Below, in pieces: positions 1 to 11,066 of a DNA stretch of 64,000 bases. Every line of letters starts with the position of its first letter. Position 1 is the first letter of the stretch. The notes below the pieces were generated by a model. It saw only the letters and a list, made by a program, of their open reading frames with translations, was not told where the DNA came from and made no database searches. The translations under genes were made by a program, and so were the position numbers. Source of the stretch: an uncultured Clostridia bacterium (GTDB lineage Bacteria; Bacillota; Clostridia; Oscillospirales; Acutalibacteraceae); contig CANPWP010000003.1 of assembly GCA_947584595.1 (NCBI GenBank), forward strand, positions 1-64,000. The letters are read 5' to 3'.

Positions 1-97
1 CCTGCTGATTATATTAACGCCTTTCTTTCTACCAGCGAAGTTTTCTAATTTTGTAACACATCATTGACAAACCTACAGTGAGGTAAATTCAAAAACA

Positions 98-964
98 ATG
101 AAACGTTCGTATTTCAAATACATAATTGGTCTGCTGCTTTTTGGCTCAAACGGAATTGTTGCGAGCTATATCGCTTTAAGCAGCTACGAAATCGTCCTGT
201 TCCGCACTCTGATTGGCAGTCTGTTCTTAATCGTACTTTTCTTTGCGGGCAAGGGGAAATTGACCTTTTATCAACATAAAAAACAGTTCCTATGGCTTAC
301 GGTTTCCGGCATTGCGATGGGAACGAGCTGGATTTTTCTTTATGAAGCCTACGCAAGAATCGGCGTCGGCATTTCATCCCTTCTTTACTATTGCGGTCCG
401 GTTATTGTTATGGCGCTGTCGCCGTTTCTTTTCAAAGAAAAACTGACCGTGTTTAAGTGTATTGGTTTTCTGTCCGTTTTTGGCGGTGCTTTTTTTATCG
501 GCGGAAACGCTTTAAGCGGAAACGGCGATACCTTTGGCATACTCTGCGGGCTGCTTTCAGCTGTAATGTACTCTCTGATGGTTATTTTCAATAAGAAAGC
601 GAAAGCAATTACCGGACTGGAAAACGCAGCTCTCCAACTTTTTATCAGCTTTCTGACGGTAGCTGTTTTTGTCGGTTGCAAGCAAGGATTTTCAATCGTC
701 ATACCACAATCAAGTATTGTCCCAATCTTTATTCTTGGACTGCTGAATACGGGCGTCGGCTGTTATTTCTACTTTTCCTCTATTGGACATCTGCCCGTAC
801 AGACCGTCGCTATCTGCGGATACTTAGAGCCTCTGTCCGCCGTTCTTTTTTCTGTGATTATTTTAGGCGAAACAATGTTCCCTATTCAAATAGTCGGGAC
901 AGTTTTAATATTAGGCGGTGCTGTTTTAGGAGAATGCATTAAAAATCATAAAAGGGCAAGGTAA
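98..964 (+). CDS. EamA/DMT-family transporter (10-TM drug/metabolite transporter)
   Basis: 288-aa hydrophobic ORF with duplicated multi-TM pattern typical of EamA permeases (LEPLSAVLFSVIILGE near C-terminus). Confidence 0.85.
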   Translation: MKRSYFKYIIGLLLFGSNGIVASYIALSSYEIVLFRTLIGSLFLIVLFFAGKGKLTFYQHKKQFLWLTVSGIAMGTSWIFLYEAYARIGVGISSLLYYCGPVIVMALSPFLFKEKLTVFKCIGFLSVFGGAFFIGGNALSGNGDTFGILCGLLSAVMYSLMVIFNKKAKAITGLENAALQLFISFLTVAVFVGCKQGFSIVIPQSSIVPIFILGLLNTGVGCYFYFSSIGHLPVQTVAICGYLEPLSAVLFSVIILGETMFPIQIVGTVLILGGAVLGECIKNHKRAR

Positions 965-1140
965 TGAAAACAAAAGAATGGCTATTGTGTCCCGTTTGCA
1001 AAGGCAAGACAAGGTTGTAAATACGGGACGATACTGAGATGAAAAAGTTTCCGTTTTTCTGTCCCAAATGTAAACAAGAAACCTTGATAGATGTTAGAGA
1101 TTTACTTGTAACCATTCACAAAGAAATACCGAAAGGGTAA
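964..1140 (+). pseudogene. Cysteine-rich KTR-family small protein, interrupted by one in-frame TAA
   Basis: Reading from ATG 964: MKTKEWLLCPVCKGKTRL*IRDDTEMKKFPFFCPKCKQETLIDVRDLLVTIHKEIPKG*; CPVC...KTR...CPKCKQETLI pattern; stop at 1018-1020. Confidence 0.7.
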
Positions 1141-1390
1141 CGGAGATTCTTGCTAAACATCTTGAAATTCTAAGCGAAATCGCTTATAATAATTGTGTTC
1201 TAATGTTTCAGTAGCTACATTTGATAGACACTTAGTGATAGCTATTTGATAGCAGAAGGCAGGATACCTGATAGAATGAGGATAATACATATTATTCTGT
1301 ATCAGATGAAATTAAAATTCCTAAGCGAAAACAGTTAACATCTGTTTTGCACTTAGGAGTGGGAGTAGAAAAAACAATTAATAATTATTT

Positions 1391-1422
1391 AAGGTCTTTA
1401 CATTTATTTGTAAAGACCTTTT
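1391..1422 (+). terminator. Rho-independent terminator-like hairpin
   Basis: aaggtcttta-catttatttg-taaagacctt followed by T. Confidence 0.6.
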
Positions 1423-1761
1423 AATATTTAACTCTAAATTTTTATGAATACTTTAAATATTCAAGAAATTTTTTTACTGCAAGAGAAGTAGATTTTCACT
1501 TTTCTAAGCAAGGCCTATATTGCGGTATGCAGGAACATTAAGTTCTTTTGCTATTAAATTTACAAGGAACTCGCTTTAAAATAAGCTGTGGAAAAATACT
1601 GACACAGACAGCTTTCTACCATAGATATAATGGAATAATCGTCCCAAGTATGTTAATATATTAATTAAATAATCGTTATTATTACTATTTCTTTACACAT
1701 ATAATCACGAATGTTATAATTATATTGTTTCTAATTAAATTGAATTTTTTGAGAGGAAAAA

Positions 1762-2394
1762 ATGAAAAAAGGAATTATATTTGACCTTGACGGAACATTG
1801 TGGGATACTACTGAAAGAATTATCCCTGCGTGGAATATAGTATTGAGACGCCATAATCAAAGACAGATTACCGTACAAGAAATGCAAAGTTATATGGGTA
1901 AAACTCTTGAAATAATCGGAGAATTAATGCTGCCTGATTTGCGTAAAGAGGAGAGAAGGAAAATACTTGATGAATGTTGCCTTGAGGAGCAGTCGTATCT
2001 TAGAAATTACGGCGGAATTTTGTATCCTGATTTAGAACAAACTCTTAAAAAGCTAAAAGCAAAATATAACCTATATATAGTAAGCAACTGCAATAGTCAA
2101 TACATGGAATCTTTCTTTATTGCACATAAGCTAAGAGATTATTTTTCTGATACCGAATGTAACGGTAATACAGGTTTGTCAAAAGGAGATAATATTAAGT
2201 TGATTATTAAAAGGGACCATTTGAATAAAGCTTTTTATGTTGGTGATACACAAGGTGATTTAGATGCTTCGGATTTTGCAGAAGTGCCATTTGTTTTTGC
2301 CGAATATGGCTTTGGCAGTGTAAACAGAAAAACCTTTACAATTGCCGGTATTTCTGATCTACTAAATATTTCAGATGAAATTTTGTGCAGTTAA
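1762..2394 (+). CDS. HAD-superfamily hydrolase
   Basis: Motif I FDLDGTLWDT, motif II SNC, motif III/IV YVGDTQGDLDA. Confidence 0.85.
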   Translation: MKKGIIFDLDGTLWDTTERIIPAWNIVLRRHNQRQITVQEMQSYMGKTLEIIGELMLPDLRKEERRKILDECCLEEQSYLRNYGGILYPDLEQTLKKLKAKYNLYIVSNCNSQYMESFFIAHKLRDYFSDTECNGNTGLSKGDNIKLIIKRDHLNKAFYVGDTQGDLDASDFAEVPFVFAEYGFGSVNRKTFTIAGISDLLNISDEILCS

Positions 2395-2560
2395 TAAAAT
2401 AAAAATTAATAATATCATTTACCGTTAATATATTAAAGCTTAAAGTAATAAAATTACTGTATTTATCAGTTACAGTAGTGTAACTCTCGTTTACAAACAC
2501 AATATATTGTGATATATTTATTATGTTTAATTATGTGATTTTTTACTTTCGGAGGTTACT

Positions 2561-3235
2561 ATGGAAGCATATAAAAAGGAATTTATAGAGTTTATGGTTG
2601 ATTGTCAGGTTTTAAAATTCGGTGATTTTGTAACTAAAAGCGGCAGACAGACACCGTTTTTTGTGAATACGGGTTTTTACAGAACAGGCACTCAGTTAAG
2701 ACGTTTAGGTCAGTATTATGCCGAAGCAATTAAAGATAAATTCGGTCTTGATTTTGATGTGCTTTTTGGTCCTGCATATAAGGGAATTCCGCTGTCAGTT
2801 GCGGCAACAATTGCAATCAGCGAAAAATACAATACAGATATCCGCTATTGTTCAAACAGAAAAGAAATTAAAGACCACGGCGATAAAGGAATTCTTTTAG
2901 GAAGTCCTATAAACGACGGCGACAAAGTAGTTATTATTGAAGATGTAACAACAGCAGGAACTTCAATAGAAGAAACGCTCCCGATTATAAAATCACAGGG
3001 AGATGTTAAGCCTATAGGACTTGTAGTTTCTGTTGACCGTATGGAAAGAGGACAAGGCGAGAAAAGCGCTTTAACAGAAATCGAAGAAAAATACGGACTT
3101 AAAACAACTGCAATTGTTACGATGGCGGAGATTGTAGAGCATCTTTATAATAAAGAATATAAAGGTAAAGTAATCATTGATGATAAATTAAAGGCTTCCA
3201 TTGATGCGTATTATGAAAAATACGGAGTAAAATAA
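2561..3235 (+). CDS. pyrE: Orotate phosphoribosyltransferase
   Basis: PRTase signature VVIIEDVTTAGTS; FGPAYKGIPLSVA. Confidence 0.92.
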   Translation: MEAYKKEFIEFMVDCQVLKFGDFVTKSGRQTPFFVNTGFYRTGTQLRRLGQYYAEAIKDKFGLDFDVLFGPAYKGIPLSVAATIAISEKYNTDIRYCSNRKEIKDHGDKGILLGSPINDGDKVVIIEDVTTAGTSIEETLPIIKSQGDVKPIGLVVSVDRMERGQGEKSALTEIEEKYGLKTTAIVTMAEIVEHLYNKEYKGKVIIDDKLKASIDAYYEKYGVK

Positions 3236-3261
3236 TTTCTGTTAAGAAAAGAGGCTGTTTT

Positions 3262-3966
3262 ATGCCTGATAAAAATTTACATAAAGGTCACAGACAAAGA
3301 ATGAAAAGCAAGTTTTTGCTGAACGGTTTGGATGATTTTGAACAGCATCAGGCATTGGAACTGCTTTTATATTATGCAATTCCGAGATGTGATACAAACC
3401 CTATGGCACATAGACTTCTTGACCATTTCGGTTCAATATCTGCAATTTTTGATGCTCCCGTAGACGCATTAAAGGAAGCAGGCGTATCGGAAACAACTGC
3501 GACCTTGCTTAAAATTATACCTGAATTTTCCAGACTTTATTTAGATGATAAGTATAATAATAAGAACAAAATTATAAATTTTGATCATTTAATAGAATAC
3601 TTTTCAAATAAATTTGTAGGCAGAAATGAAGAAACTGTAATGCTTCTTTTGGCAGATGCAAAGGGAAAAGAGATTTTCAGTGGAGTAATAGCTAAAGGCT
3701 CGTTAAATACTTCTGATGTACCAATAAGAAAAGTAGTAGATTTATCGTTGCGATATAATGCAAAAACTGCGGTAATTGCTCATAATCATCCGAGCGGTGT
3801 GGCAATTCCCTCAATAGCGGATATAAAAACAACAAAAGATATTTTTGACGCTTTAGACCATGTAAATGTACTTTTGGCAGACCATATTATAATTGCAGAC
3901 GGGGACGGAATTTCAATTGCACAAAGTCAGCTTGGAGAGGGAATTTTTTATTCTTGTGAAGAATAA
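3262..3966 (+). CDS. radC: RadC/UPF0758-family JAB-domain protein
   Basis: JAMM-type motif AHNHPSGVAIPSIAD; N-terminal HhH-like region. Confidence 0.88.
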   Translation: MPDKNLHKGHRQRMKSKFLLNGLDDFEQHQALELLLYYAIPRCDTNPMAHRLLDHFGSISAIFDAPVDALKEAGVSETTATLLKIIPEFSRLYLDDKYNNKNKIINFDHLIEYFSNKFVGRNEETVMLLLADAKGKEIFSGVIAKGSLNTSDVPIRKVVDLSLRYNAKTAVIAHNHPSGVAIPSIADIKTTKDIFDALDHVNVLLADHIIIADGDGISIAQSQLGEGIFYSCEE

Positions 3967-3998
3967 CTGCATTTTATAGTAGAAACATTTTAAAACAA

Positions 3999-4029
3999 TG
4001 TAGGGACAACCCTTGCGGTTGTCCGCAGG
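3999..4029. repeat. Short intergenic palindrome (tgtagggacaacccttgcggttgtccgcagg)
   Basis: ggacaaccc-ttgc-ggttgtcc hairpin between radC and uvrB. Confidence 0.55.
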
Positions 4030-4085
4030 TTTTTATCAATGTTTTATATTATATTCACGCTGAACTTTAAGGAAAGGATAGCTAA

Positions 4086-6056
4086 ATGGAAAAGTTTAAG
4101 CTTGTTTCAAAGTATAAGCCCACAGGCGACCAGCCTCAGGCAATAGAAACACTTGTAAACAGCATAAAACAAGGGCATAAAGAGCAGACCCTGTTAGGCG
4201 TAACTGGCTCTGGCAAAACTTTTACTATGGCAAATGTTATAGAAAAGCTTAACCGTCCTACCCTTGTACTTGCCCATAACAAAACTCTTGCGGCTCAGCT
4301 TTGTTCAGAGTTTAAAGAGTTTTTTCCTGAAAATGCAGTAGAATATTTTGTGTCATATTATGATTATTATCAGCCTGAGGCATATGTACCCCAGACAGAT
4401 ACTTATATAGAAAAAGACAGCTCAATAAATGATGAAATAGATAAACTTCGCCATAGCGCAACCCTTGCCTTGTCTGAAAGGCGAGATGTAATAATTGTAG
4501 CCTCGGTTTCCTGTATTTACAGCTTAGGCGACCCGATCGATTACAGAAATATGGTTATTTCCCTAAGACCGGGAATGGAAAAGTCAAGGGAAGATTTGCT
4601 TAAAAAATTAGTGGAGCTTCAATACGAGCGAAACGATATAAACTTTACCAGAAACAAATTTCGTGTCAGGGGAGATGTGGTTGAAATTTTTCCTGCCGCA
4701 TCTTCGGGCAACATAATAAGAGTTGAATTTTTTGGAGATGAAATTGACAGAATTTCGGAAATCAATCCCTTAACAGGCGAGCTTATAGGCTTATTAAGGC
4801 ACGCCGCAATTTATCCTGCCTCTCATTATATTGTTTCCCACGATAAAATGGAAAGAGCAGTAAAAGAGATAAATGATGAGCTTGACCAGCGACTTGCGTA
4901 TTTCATAGAAAAGGGAATGTTGCTTGAAGCCCAAAGAATAGAGCAAAGAACAAGATACGATTTGGAAATGCTTCAGGAAATCGGTTTTTGTTCAGGCATA
5001 GAAAACTATTCCAGAGTGTTGTCAGGCAGAAAGCCCGGCTCGGCGCCCTTTACGCTTCTTAATTACTTCCCTGAAGATTTCATTTTGTTTGTAGATGAGT
5101 CCCACGTTACACTTCCGCAGGTAAGGGGAATGTATGCAGGCGACCACGCAAGAAAGCAAACCTTAGTCGATTACGGGTTCAGACTCCCGTCGGCTTTTGA
5201 TAACAGACCGCTTAATTTTGATGAATTTTATAAAAGAATAAATCAGGTAGTGTTTGTAAGTGCAACGCCGTCAGATTTTGAAAAAGAAAAAAGTGCAGTT
5301 ATTGCAGAGCAAATTATCCGTCCTACAGGTCTTTTAGACCCTGAAATTTCAGTAAGACCGACAGACGGACAGCTTGACGACTTGATTTCCGAAATAAATA
5401 TAAGAACAGAAAAAAATCAACGGGTTCTTGTTACAACTCTTACAAAGAAAATGGCAGAAGATTTAACAGATTATTTTGAAACAATGGGTATAAAGGTGCG
5501 ATATATGCACCACGATATAGATACCGTTGAACGGATGGAAATTGTAAGAGATTTAAGACTTGGAGAATTTGACGTACTTGTAGGAATCAACCTTTTAAGA
5601 GAAGGGCTTGATATACCGGAGGTGTCTCTTGTAGCCATTCTTGACGCAGATAAAGAAGGCTTTTTAAGAAGCGAGCGCTCACTTATCCAGACAGTGGGAC
5701 GTGCCGCAAGAAATGCAGAGGGTACGGTAATTATGTACGCAGACAGCGTAACCCCCTCAATGAAAAATGCAATTACGGAAACTGCAAGAAGAAGAGAAAT
5801 TCAGCAGAAATATAACGAAGAACATGGAATTATTCCAAAAACGATAGTTAAAAAGGTCAGCGAAATTCTTGAAATTTCAACTCATTCAGATGACAAAGAT
5901 AAGGATATAAAGAAGCTGACAAAAGCACAGAAACAACAGCTTATAGAATCATTAACAAAAGAGATGAAAGCTGCTGCAAAGCTGCTTGAATTTGAACACG
6001 CTGCATATTTGCGTGATAAAATAAATAAGTTAAAAGGCAACGATAAAAAGAGGTAA
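4086..6056 (+). CDS. uvrB: Excinuclease ABC subunit B
   Basis: Walker A GVTGSGKT, beta-hairpin region [14 protein letters not shown]-terminal UVR motif. Confidence 0.97.
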   Translation: MEKFKLVSKYKPTGDQPQAIETLVNSIKQGHKEQTLLGVTGSGKTFTMANVIEKLNRPTLVLAHNKTLAAQLCSEFKEFFPENAVEYFVSYYDYYQPEAYVPQTDTYIEKDSSINDEIDKLRHSATLALSERRDVIIVASVSCIYSLGDPIDYRNMVISLRPGMEKSREDLLKKLVELQYERNDINFTRNKFRVRGDVVEIFPAASSGNIIRVEFFGDEIDRISEINPLTGELIGLLRHAAIYPASHYIVSHDKMERAVKEINDELDQRLAYFIEKGMLLEAQRIEQRTRYDLEMLQEIGFCSGIENYSRVLSGRKPGSAPFTLLNYFPEDFILFVDESHVTLPQVRGMYAGDHARKQTLVDYGFRLPSAFDNRPLNFDEFYKRINQVVFVSATPSDFEKEKSAVIAEQIIRPTGLLDPEISVRPTDGQLDDLISEINIRTEKNQRVLVTTLTKKMAEDLTDYFETMGIKVRYMHHDIDTVERMEIVRDLRLGEFDVLVGINLLREGLDIPEVSLVAILDADKEGFLRSERSLIQTVGRAARNAEGTVIMYADSVTPSMKNAITETARRREIQQKYNEEHGIIPKTIVKKVSEILEISTHSDDKDKDIKKLTKAQKQQLIESLTKEMKAAAKLLEFEHAAYLRDKINKLKGNDKKR

Positions 6057-6058
6057 AA

Positions 6059-8044
6059 ATGGCTAAGAAAAAGACTGCCGGATACGGCAATGACAGTATT
6101 TCTTCATTAAAGGGAGCAGACAGGGTAAGAAAAAGACCTGCGGTAATTTTCGGTTCAGACGGAATCGAAGGCTGTCAGCATTCTGTTTTTGAAATTCTTT
6201 CAAACTCAATAGATGAAGCAAGAGAAGGCTACGGCAAAAAAATAACCGTAACAAGATTTTCAGACGGTTCATTTGAAATTGAAGATTTTGGCAGAGGTAT
6301 TCCCGTTGACTTTAATAAAAACGAAAATAAATATAACTGGGAGCTTGTGTTCTGTGAGATGTATGCAGGAGGCAAGTATAATAATAACGAGGGAGAAAAC
6401 TATGAGTTTTCCCTTGGATTAAACGGACTTGGTCTTTGTTCTACCCAATATTCCTCTGAATATATGGATGTTGATATCCGACGTGACGGTTACCGATATA
6501 CACTTCATTTTGAGAAAGGAGAAAATATCGGCGGACTTAAAAAAGAGCCGTACTCAAAAAAAGATACAGGCACAAAAATCCATTGGAAGCCTGACCTTGA
6601 TGTCTTTACCGATATTCATATCCAGCCTGAGTATTTTCTTGATATTATGAAACGTCAGGCAATCGTAAATGCAGGAATAGAGTTTATTTTCCGCAATCAA
6701 AACGGCAGAAGCTATGATATTACTACCTATAACTATGTAAACGGTATTGTTGACCACGTTAAAGAATTGGTTGGAGATGACGGATTAACCTCCGTTCAAA
6801 GCTGTGAAACGGAACGAAAAGTAAAAGACAGAGAAGATAAACCCGAGTATAAATGTAAAATTAATGTTTCCTTTGCATTTTCCAATAAGGTAAATACAGC
6901 GGAATATTATCATAATTCAAGCTGGCTTGAGTACGGCGGAGCACCGGAAGCCGCAGTAAAAAATGCCTTTGTGTATCAGATAGACAATTATTTAAAGCAG
7001 AATAATAAATATAATAAAACAGATAAAAAAATCAGCTTTACGGATGTTGAGGACTGTCTTGTAATTGTAATTTCATCATTTTCAAGCGTAACTTCATATG
7101 AAAATCAGACAAAAAAAGCTATTACAAATAAAGGCATTCAAGACGCAATGACAGAATTTCTCCGTCATCAGCTTGAAGTGTATTTTATAGAAAACCCATT
7201 AGAGGCTGAAAAAATCGCAGCACAGGTACTTATAAATAAACGCAGTCGTGAAGACGCAGAAAAAACAAGACTTAACATAAAGAAAAAGCTTACAGGCAAT
7301 CTTGACATTACAAACAGAGTTGCTAAGTTTGTAGATTGCAGAAGCAAAGATGTTTCTCAAAGAGAATTATTTATAGTAGAGGGTGACTCTGCCCTCGGTG
7401 CTTGTAAACAGGCAAGAGACCCTGATTTTCAGGCTATTATGCCAATCAGAGGTAAAATTCTCAACTGCTTAAAGGCAGGCTATGATAAAATATTTAAATC
7501 CGAAATCATAACCGATTTGCTAAAAGTTATGGGATGCGGAGTTGAGGTTAAATCAAAAGCAAATAAAAAGCTCTCTAATTTTGATTTGGACCAGCTCAGG
7601 TGGAATAAAATCATTCTCTGCACAGATGCAGATGTAGACGGTTTCCATATAAGAACTATGCTTTTAACAATGATTTACAGATTAACTCCGACTCTTATTG
7701 AGGAGGGTAAAGTTTTCATTGCAGAGTCGCCTCTTTATGAAATAACAACAAAAAAGCAGGTTTATTTTGCATATGATGAAGCCGAAAAAGATAAATTCCT
7801 TCAGGAAATCGGCAACGAAAAATTCACAATCCAGCGCAGTAAAGGTCTTGGCGAAAACGAAGCAGATATGATGAACTTTACTACAATGAATCCTGCAACA
7901 AGAAGGCTTATAAAGGTAATGACTGACGACGCAGAGAGAACATCTGAAATATTCGATATACTTTTGGGAGAAAACTTGTCCGGCAGAAAGGATTATATCG
8001 TAGACCATGGTGCAGAATATATAGATAATCTTGATGTAAGCTGA
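6059..8044 (+). CDS. parE: Type IIA topoisomerase ATPase subunit (divergent ParE/GyrB-like)
   Basis: GHKL ATPase start (VRKRPAVIFGS...NSIDEAREGYG), DFGRGIPVD, TOPRIM EGDSALG and DADVDGFHIRTMLLT; divergent SLGLNGLG in place of SGGLHGVG. Confidence 0.85.
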   Translation: MAKKKTAGYGNDSISSLKGADRVRKRPAVIFGSDGIEGCQHSVFEILSNSIDEAREGYGKKITVTRFSDGSFEIEDFGRGIPVDFNKNENKYNWELVFCEMYAGGKYNNNEGENYEFSLGLNGLGLCSTQYSSEYMDVDIRRDGYRYTLHFEKGENIGGLKKEPYSKKDTGTKIHWKPDLDVFTDIHIQPEYFLDIMKRQAIVNAGIEFIFRNQNGRSYDITTYNYVNGIVDHVKELVGDDGLTSVQSCETERKVKDREDKPEYKCKINVSFAFSNKVNTAEYYHNSSWLEYGGAPEAAVKNAFVYQIDNYLKQNNKYNKTDKKISFTDVEDCLVIVISSFSSVTSYENQTKKAITNKGIQDAMTEFLRHQLEVYFIENPLEAEKIAAQVLINKRSREDAEKTRLNIKKKLTGNLDITNRVAKFVDCRSKDVSQRELFIVEGDSALGACKQARDPDFQAIMPIRGKILNCLKAGYDKIFKSEIITDLLKVMGCGVEVKSKANKKLSNFDLDQLRWNKIILCTDADVDGFHIRTMLLTMIYRLTPTLIEEGKVFIAESPLYEITTKKQVYFAYDEAEKDKFLQEIGNEKFTIQRSKGLGENEADMMNFTTMNPATRRLIKVMTDDAERTSEIFDILLGENLSGRKDYIVDHGAEYIDNLDVS

Positions 8045-8082
8045 TTTAAATATTTGAAATTAATTTAGTAAAGGGAAATTTT

Positions 8083-10323
8083 ATGTCACCGAGAAAAAAA
8101 ACTCCTGAAAAGGAAAATAAAGAATTTAAAGTAAGAGGATATATAGAGGGTGCGGGCGAAGTAGTGGAGCAAAAAATCGTAACCACTATTAAAGATAATT
8201 TTATGCCATATGCAATGAGCGTAATTTTGTCACGTGCGATCCCTGAGATAGACGGCTTTAAGCCGTCACACAGAAAGCTCCTTTATACAATGTATAAAAT
8301 GGGACTTTTATCGGGAGCCAGAACAAAATCAGCAAATATCGTAGGCGCAACTATGAAACTAAACCCACACGGCGATTCTGCAATTTACGATACTATGGTA
8401 AGACTTTCAAGAGGCTATGAGGCACTGCTTCACCCGTATGTTGATTCAAAAGGCAACTTTGGTAAGTTCTACAGCAGAGATATGGCGTGGGCGGCTTCAA
8501 GATATACAGAGGCTAAGCTTGCACCTATTTGCAGTGAGCTTTTTAAGGATATAGATAAAGACACGGTCGATTTTGTTGATAACTATGATAATACAATGAA
8601 AGAACCTACTTTACTTCCTGCAACATTCCCGTCTGTTCTTGTTAATGCAAATACAGGAATAGCGGTAGGTATGGCGTCAAATATCTGTTCATTTAATTTA
8701 AGGGAAGTTTGTGAAACTACAGCAGCTTTAATCAGAGACCCCGACCACGATATTAAATCAACAATGCCTGCCCCTGATTTTTCAGGAGGCTGTCCAATAA
8801 TTTATGACGAAAAAGCAATTGATAATGTTTATCAAACAGGCAGAGGAAGCATTAAACTCCGCTCAAAATATCAGTATGATAAAAAAGAAAACTGCATTGA
8901 TGTTTTAAGTATTCCAAGCTCAACCACCGTTGAAGCCATAATAGAAAGAATAATAGAGCTTGTAAAAAGCGGAAAAGTTAAAGAAATATCAGACGTCAGA
9001 GATGAAACAGGTCTTGACGGATTAAAAATAACTATTGATTTAAAGCGTGGTACTGACCCCGATAAGCTTATGGCAAAGCTTTTCAGGCTCACACCCTTGG
9101 AGGACAGTTATGCCTGCAACTTCAATGTGCTTATTGCAGGAGTCCCCAGAGTAATGGGTATAAGAGAACTTTTAAATGAGTGGATAGCATTCAGAATTGA
9201 ATGTGTAAGGCGCAGAACATATAATGATTTACAGAAAAAATCAGACAAGCTCCACCTGTTAAAAGGTCTGGAAGCTATTTTGCTTGACATAGATAAGGCT
9301 ATAAAAATTGTAAGAGAAACAGATGAAGAAGCCGAAGTAGTGCCAAATCTTATGATAGGTTTCGGAATTGACGAAACTCAGGCAGAGTATGTAGCAGAAA
9401 TCAAGCTTAGACATTTAAACAGAGAATACATTTTAAAGCGAACGGAAGAAATTTCAAAGCTTGAAGAAGAAATAAAAGATTTACAGGCAATTCTTGAAAG
9501 TAAAGCAAGAGTAAAAACAATTATTGTTAAAGAGCTTAAAGACGTTGCAGAAAAATACGGTCAGCCCAGAAAGTCAATGCTCCTTTATCTTAATGAAGAT
9601 GATTATGAAGAAGATGTAGAGGAAGTACCTGATTATCCTGTAAATATATTCTTTACAAAAGAGGGATATTTCAAGAAAATAACTCCTCAGTCGTGGCGAA
9701 TGGGCAATACACATAAGCTGAAAGACGGCGACGAAATAATAGACCATATAGAAACCACAAATAATTGTGAACTTTTGTTTTTTACAAATAAGTGCCTTGT
9801 ATATAAAGCAAAGGCGTCTGATTTTACAGAAACAAAGGCAAGTGCAATGGGTGATTTTATTCCTGCAAAACTTTCGATGGAAGAGGGAGAATCAGTTGTT
9901 AAAATGATTTTAACAAAGGATTATAAAGGTGTGCTTCTTTTTGCATTTGAAAATGGAAAAGTTGCAAAGGTACCTCTTTCTGCATATGAAACAAAATCAA
10001 ACCGCAAAAAGCTGACTGGAGCATACAGCGATAAATTCCCTCTTGCAGGTATTGCTTTTGCTTTGGAGGAGCAGGAATTTTTATTAACTGCAAGCTCAGG
10101 CAGAATGCTTCTTTTACATTCAGCTTCCATTAATGCAAAAACAACCAGAAATACTCAGGGGGTAGCGGTAATGAAGCTGAAAAAAGGTCAAAGATTGTTT
10201 TCAATTAAACCTTATGAGGAAGGCACATTCTCAAAACCCTCAAGATACAGGACACGCTCTCTGCCTGCATTAGGGGCAATGCCTTCGGAAGAAGATACGA
10301 CCGAACAGCTCAGTTTTATATGA
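8083..10323 (+). CDS. parC: Type IIA topoisomerase cleavage subunit (ParC/GyrA-like)
   Basis: PHGDSAIYDTMVRLS and FYSRDMAWAASRYTEAKL around the catalytic Tyr; directly downstream of the ATPase subunit. Confidence 0.88.
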   Translation: MSPRKKTPEKENKEFKVRGYIEGAGEVVEQKIVTTIKDNFMPYAMSVILSRAIPEIDGFKPSHRKLLYTMYKMGLLSGARTKSANIVGATMKLNPHGDSAIYDTMVRLSRGYEALLHPYVDSKGNFGKFYSRDMAWAASRYTEAKLAPICSELFKDIDKDTVDFVDNYDNTMKEPTLLPATFPSVLVNANTGIAVGMASNICSFNLREVCETTAALIRDPDHDIKSTMPAPDFSGGCPIIYDEKAIDNVYQTGRGSIKLRSKYQYDKKENCIDVLSIPSSTTVEAIIERIIELVKSGKVKEISDVRDETGLDGLKITIDLKRGTDPDKLMAKLFRLTPLEDSYACNFNVLIAGVPRVMGIRELLNEWIAFRIECVRRRTYNDLQKKSDKLHLLKGLEAILLDIDKAIKIVRETDEEAEVVPNLMIGFGIDETQAEYVAEIKLRHLNREYILKRTEEISKLEEEIKDLQAILESKARVKTIIVKELKDVAEKYGQPRKSMLLYLNEDDYEEDVEEVPDYPVNIFFTKEGYFKKITPQSWRMGNTHKLKDGDEIIDHIETTNNCELLFFTNKCLVYKAKASDFTETKASAMGDFIPAKLSMEEGESVVKMILTKDYKGVLLFAFENGKVAKVPLSAYETKSNRKKLTGAYSDKFPLAGIAFALEEQEFLLTASSGRMLLLHSASINAKTTRNTQGVAVMKLKKGQRLFSIKPYEEGTFSKPSRYRTRSLPALGAMPSEEDTTEQLSFI

Positions 10324-10433
10324 CATTTTGACAATTATTTCAATTTTTTTAAAATAATGCTTGCAAAATTTAATTTTATATGATATTATAATTAGGCTAT
10401 TTAATTGTATACCGATTTGAAAGGAAGATATAA

Positions 10434-10682
10434 ATGGGAGTTTTTGAATATATTTTAGGCGGACTTTTAATTTTATTCTCTATTTTAATTATTGTTGTTA
10501 TTATTCTTCAGGAAGGCAACCAAAAAGGAATAGGTGTTGTATCAGGCGGTGCCGATACGTTCTTCTCAAAGAATAAAGCTCGTTCAATTGATGCAAAGCT
10601 TTCCCGCTTAACAAAATTCTTTGCAGCAGGCTTTGTAATATTTGTTATTGCACTTAATGTAGTTTCTAAATTTCTTGGCTGA
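10434..10682 (+). CDS. secG: Preprotein translocase subunit SecG
   Basis: 82 aa; LILFSILIIVVIILQEGNQKGIGVVSGGADTFFSKNKARS. Confidence 0.9.
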   Translation: MGVFEYILGGLLILFSILIIVVIILQEGNQKGIGVVSGGADTFFSKNKARSIDAKLSRLTKFFAAGFVIFVIALNVVSKFLG

Positions 10683-10728
10683 TTACAGCTGATACAGCTA
10701 ACATATTTTTAAAAATACAAGCATAATT

Positions 10729-10762
10729 ATAGACCGTCAGTAGTTTGACGGTCTATTTTATT
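10729..10762 (+). terminator. Rho-independent terminator downstream of secG
   Basis: atagaccgtca-gtagtt-tgacggtctat-tttattttt. Confidence 0.65.
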
Positions 10763-10769
10763 TTTCGGA

Positions 10770-11039
10770 GTGTTTAAAATGACAATATGGGAAATACTGC
10801 TTGTAATTTTTATAACCTTAATTCTTTTCGCAATAGTACATAAAAAAGATAAATGCAAAAGGCCTATAAGAAGGGCGTGTGTGTCCATGCTTACGGGCCT
10901 GTTGTCTCTTATAGCTGTTAATGTAACAGGTGTTTTTACGGGTATAACTCTGCCTTTTAGTCTGTTATCGGTTTTAACATCGGTAATTGGCGGAATACCG
11001 GGCGTTACAATGCTTTTGGCATTGAATTTGTATTTTTAA
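10770..11039 (+). CDS. bofA: BofA-like pro-sigma-K processing inhibitor family membrane protein
   Basis: Small 2-TM protein ending NVTGVFTGITLPFSLLSVLTSVIGGIPGVTMLLALNLYF, typical BofA C-terminus. Confidence 0.7.
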   Translation: MFKMTIWEILLVIFITLILFAIVHKKDKCKRPIRRACVSMLTGLLSLIAVNVTGVFTGITLPFSLLSVLTSVIGGIPGVTMLLALNLYF

Positions 11040-11066
11040 AGCTAAAAAAAGTTTTCGCTAAAAAAA

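Noticed and set aside
388-942. ORFs 388-702 (-) and 676-942 (+) inside the EamA gene
   Set aside because: Overlapping alternative frames of a clear transporter gene.
1320-1357. Imperfect inverted repeat cctaagcgaaaacag...ctgttttgcacttagg considered as a riboswitch
   Set aside because: No conserved riboswitch core and no downstream gene in position; probably a hairpin in relic DNA.
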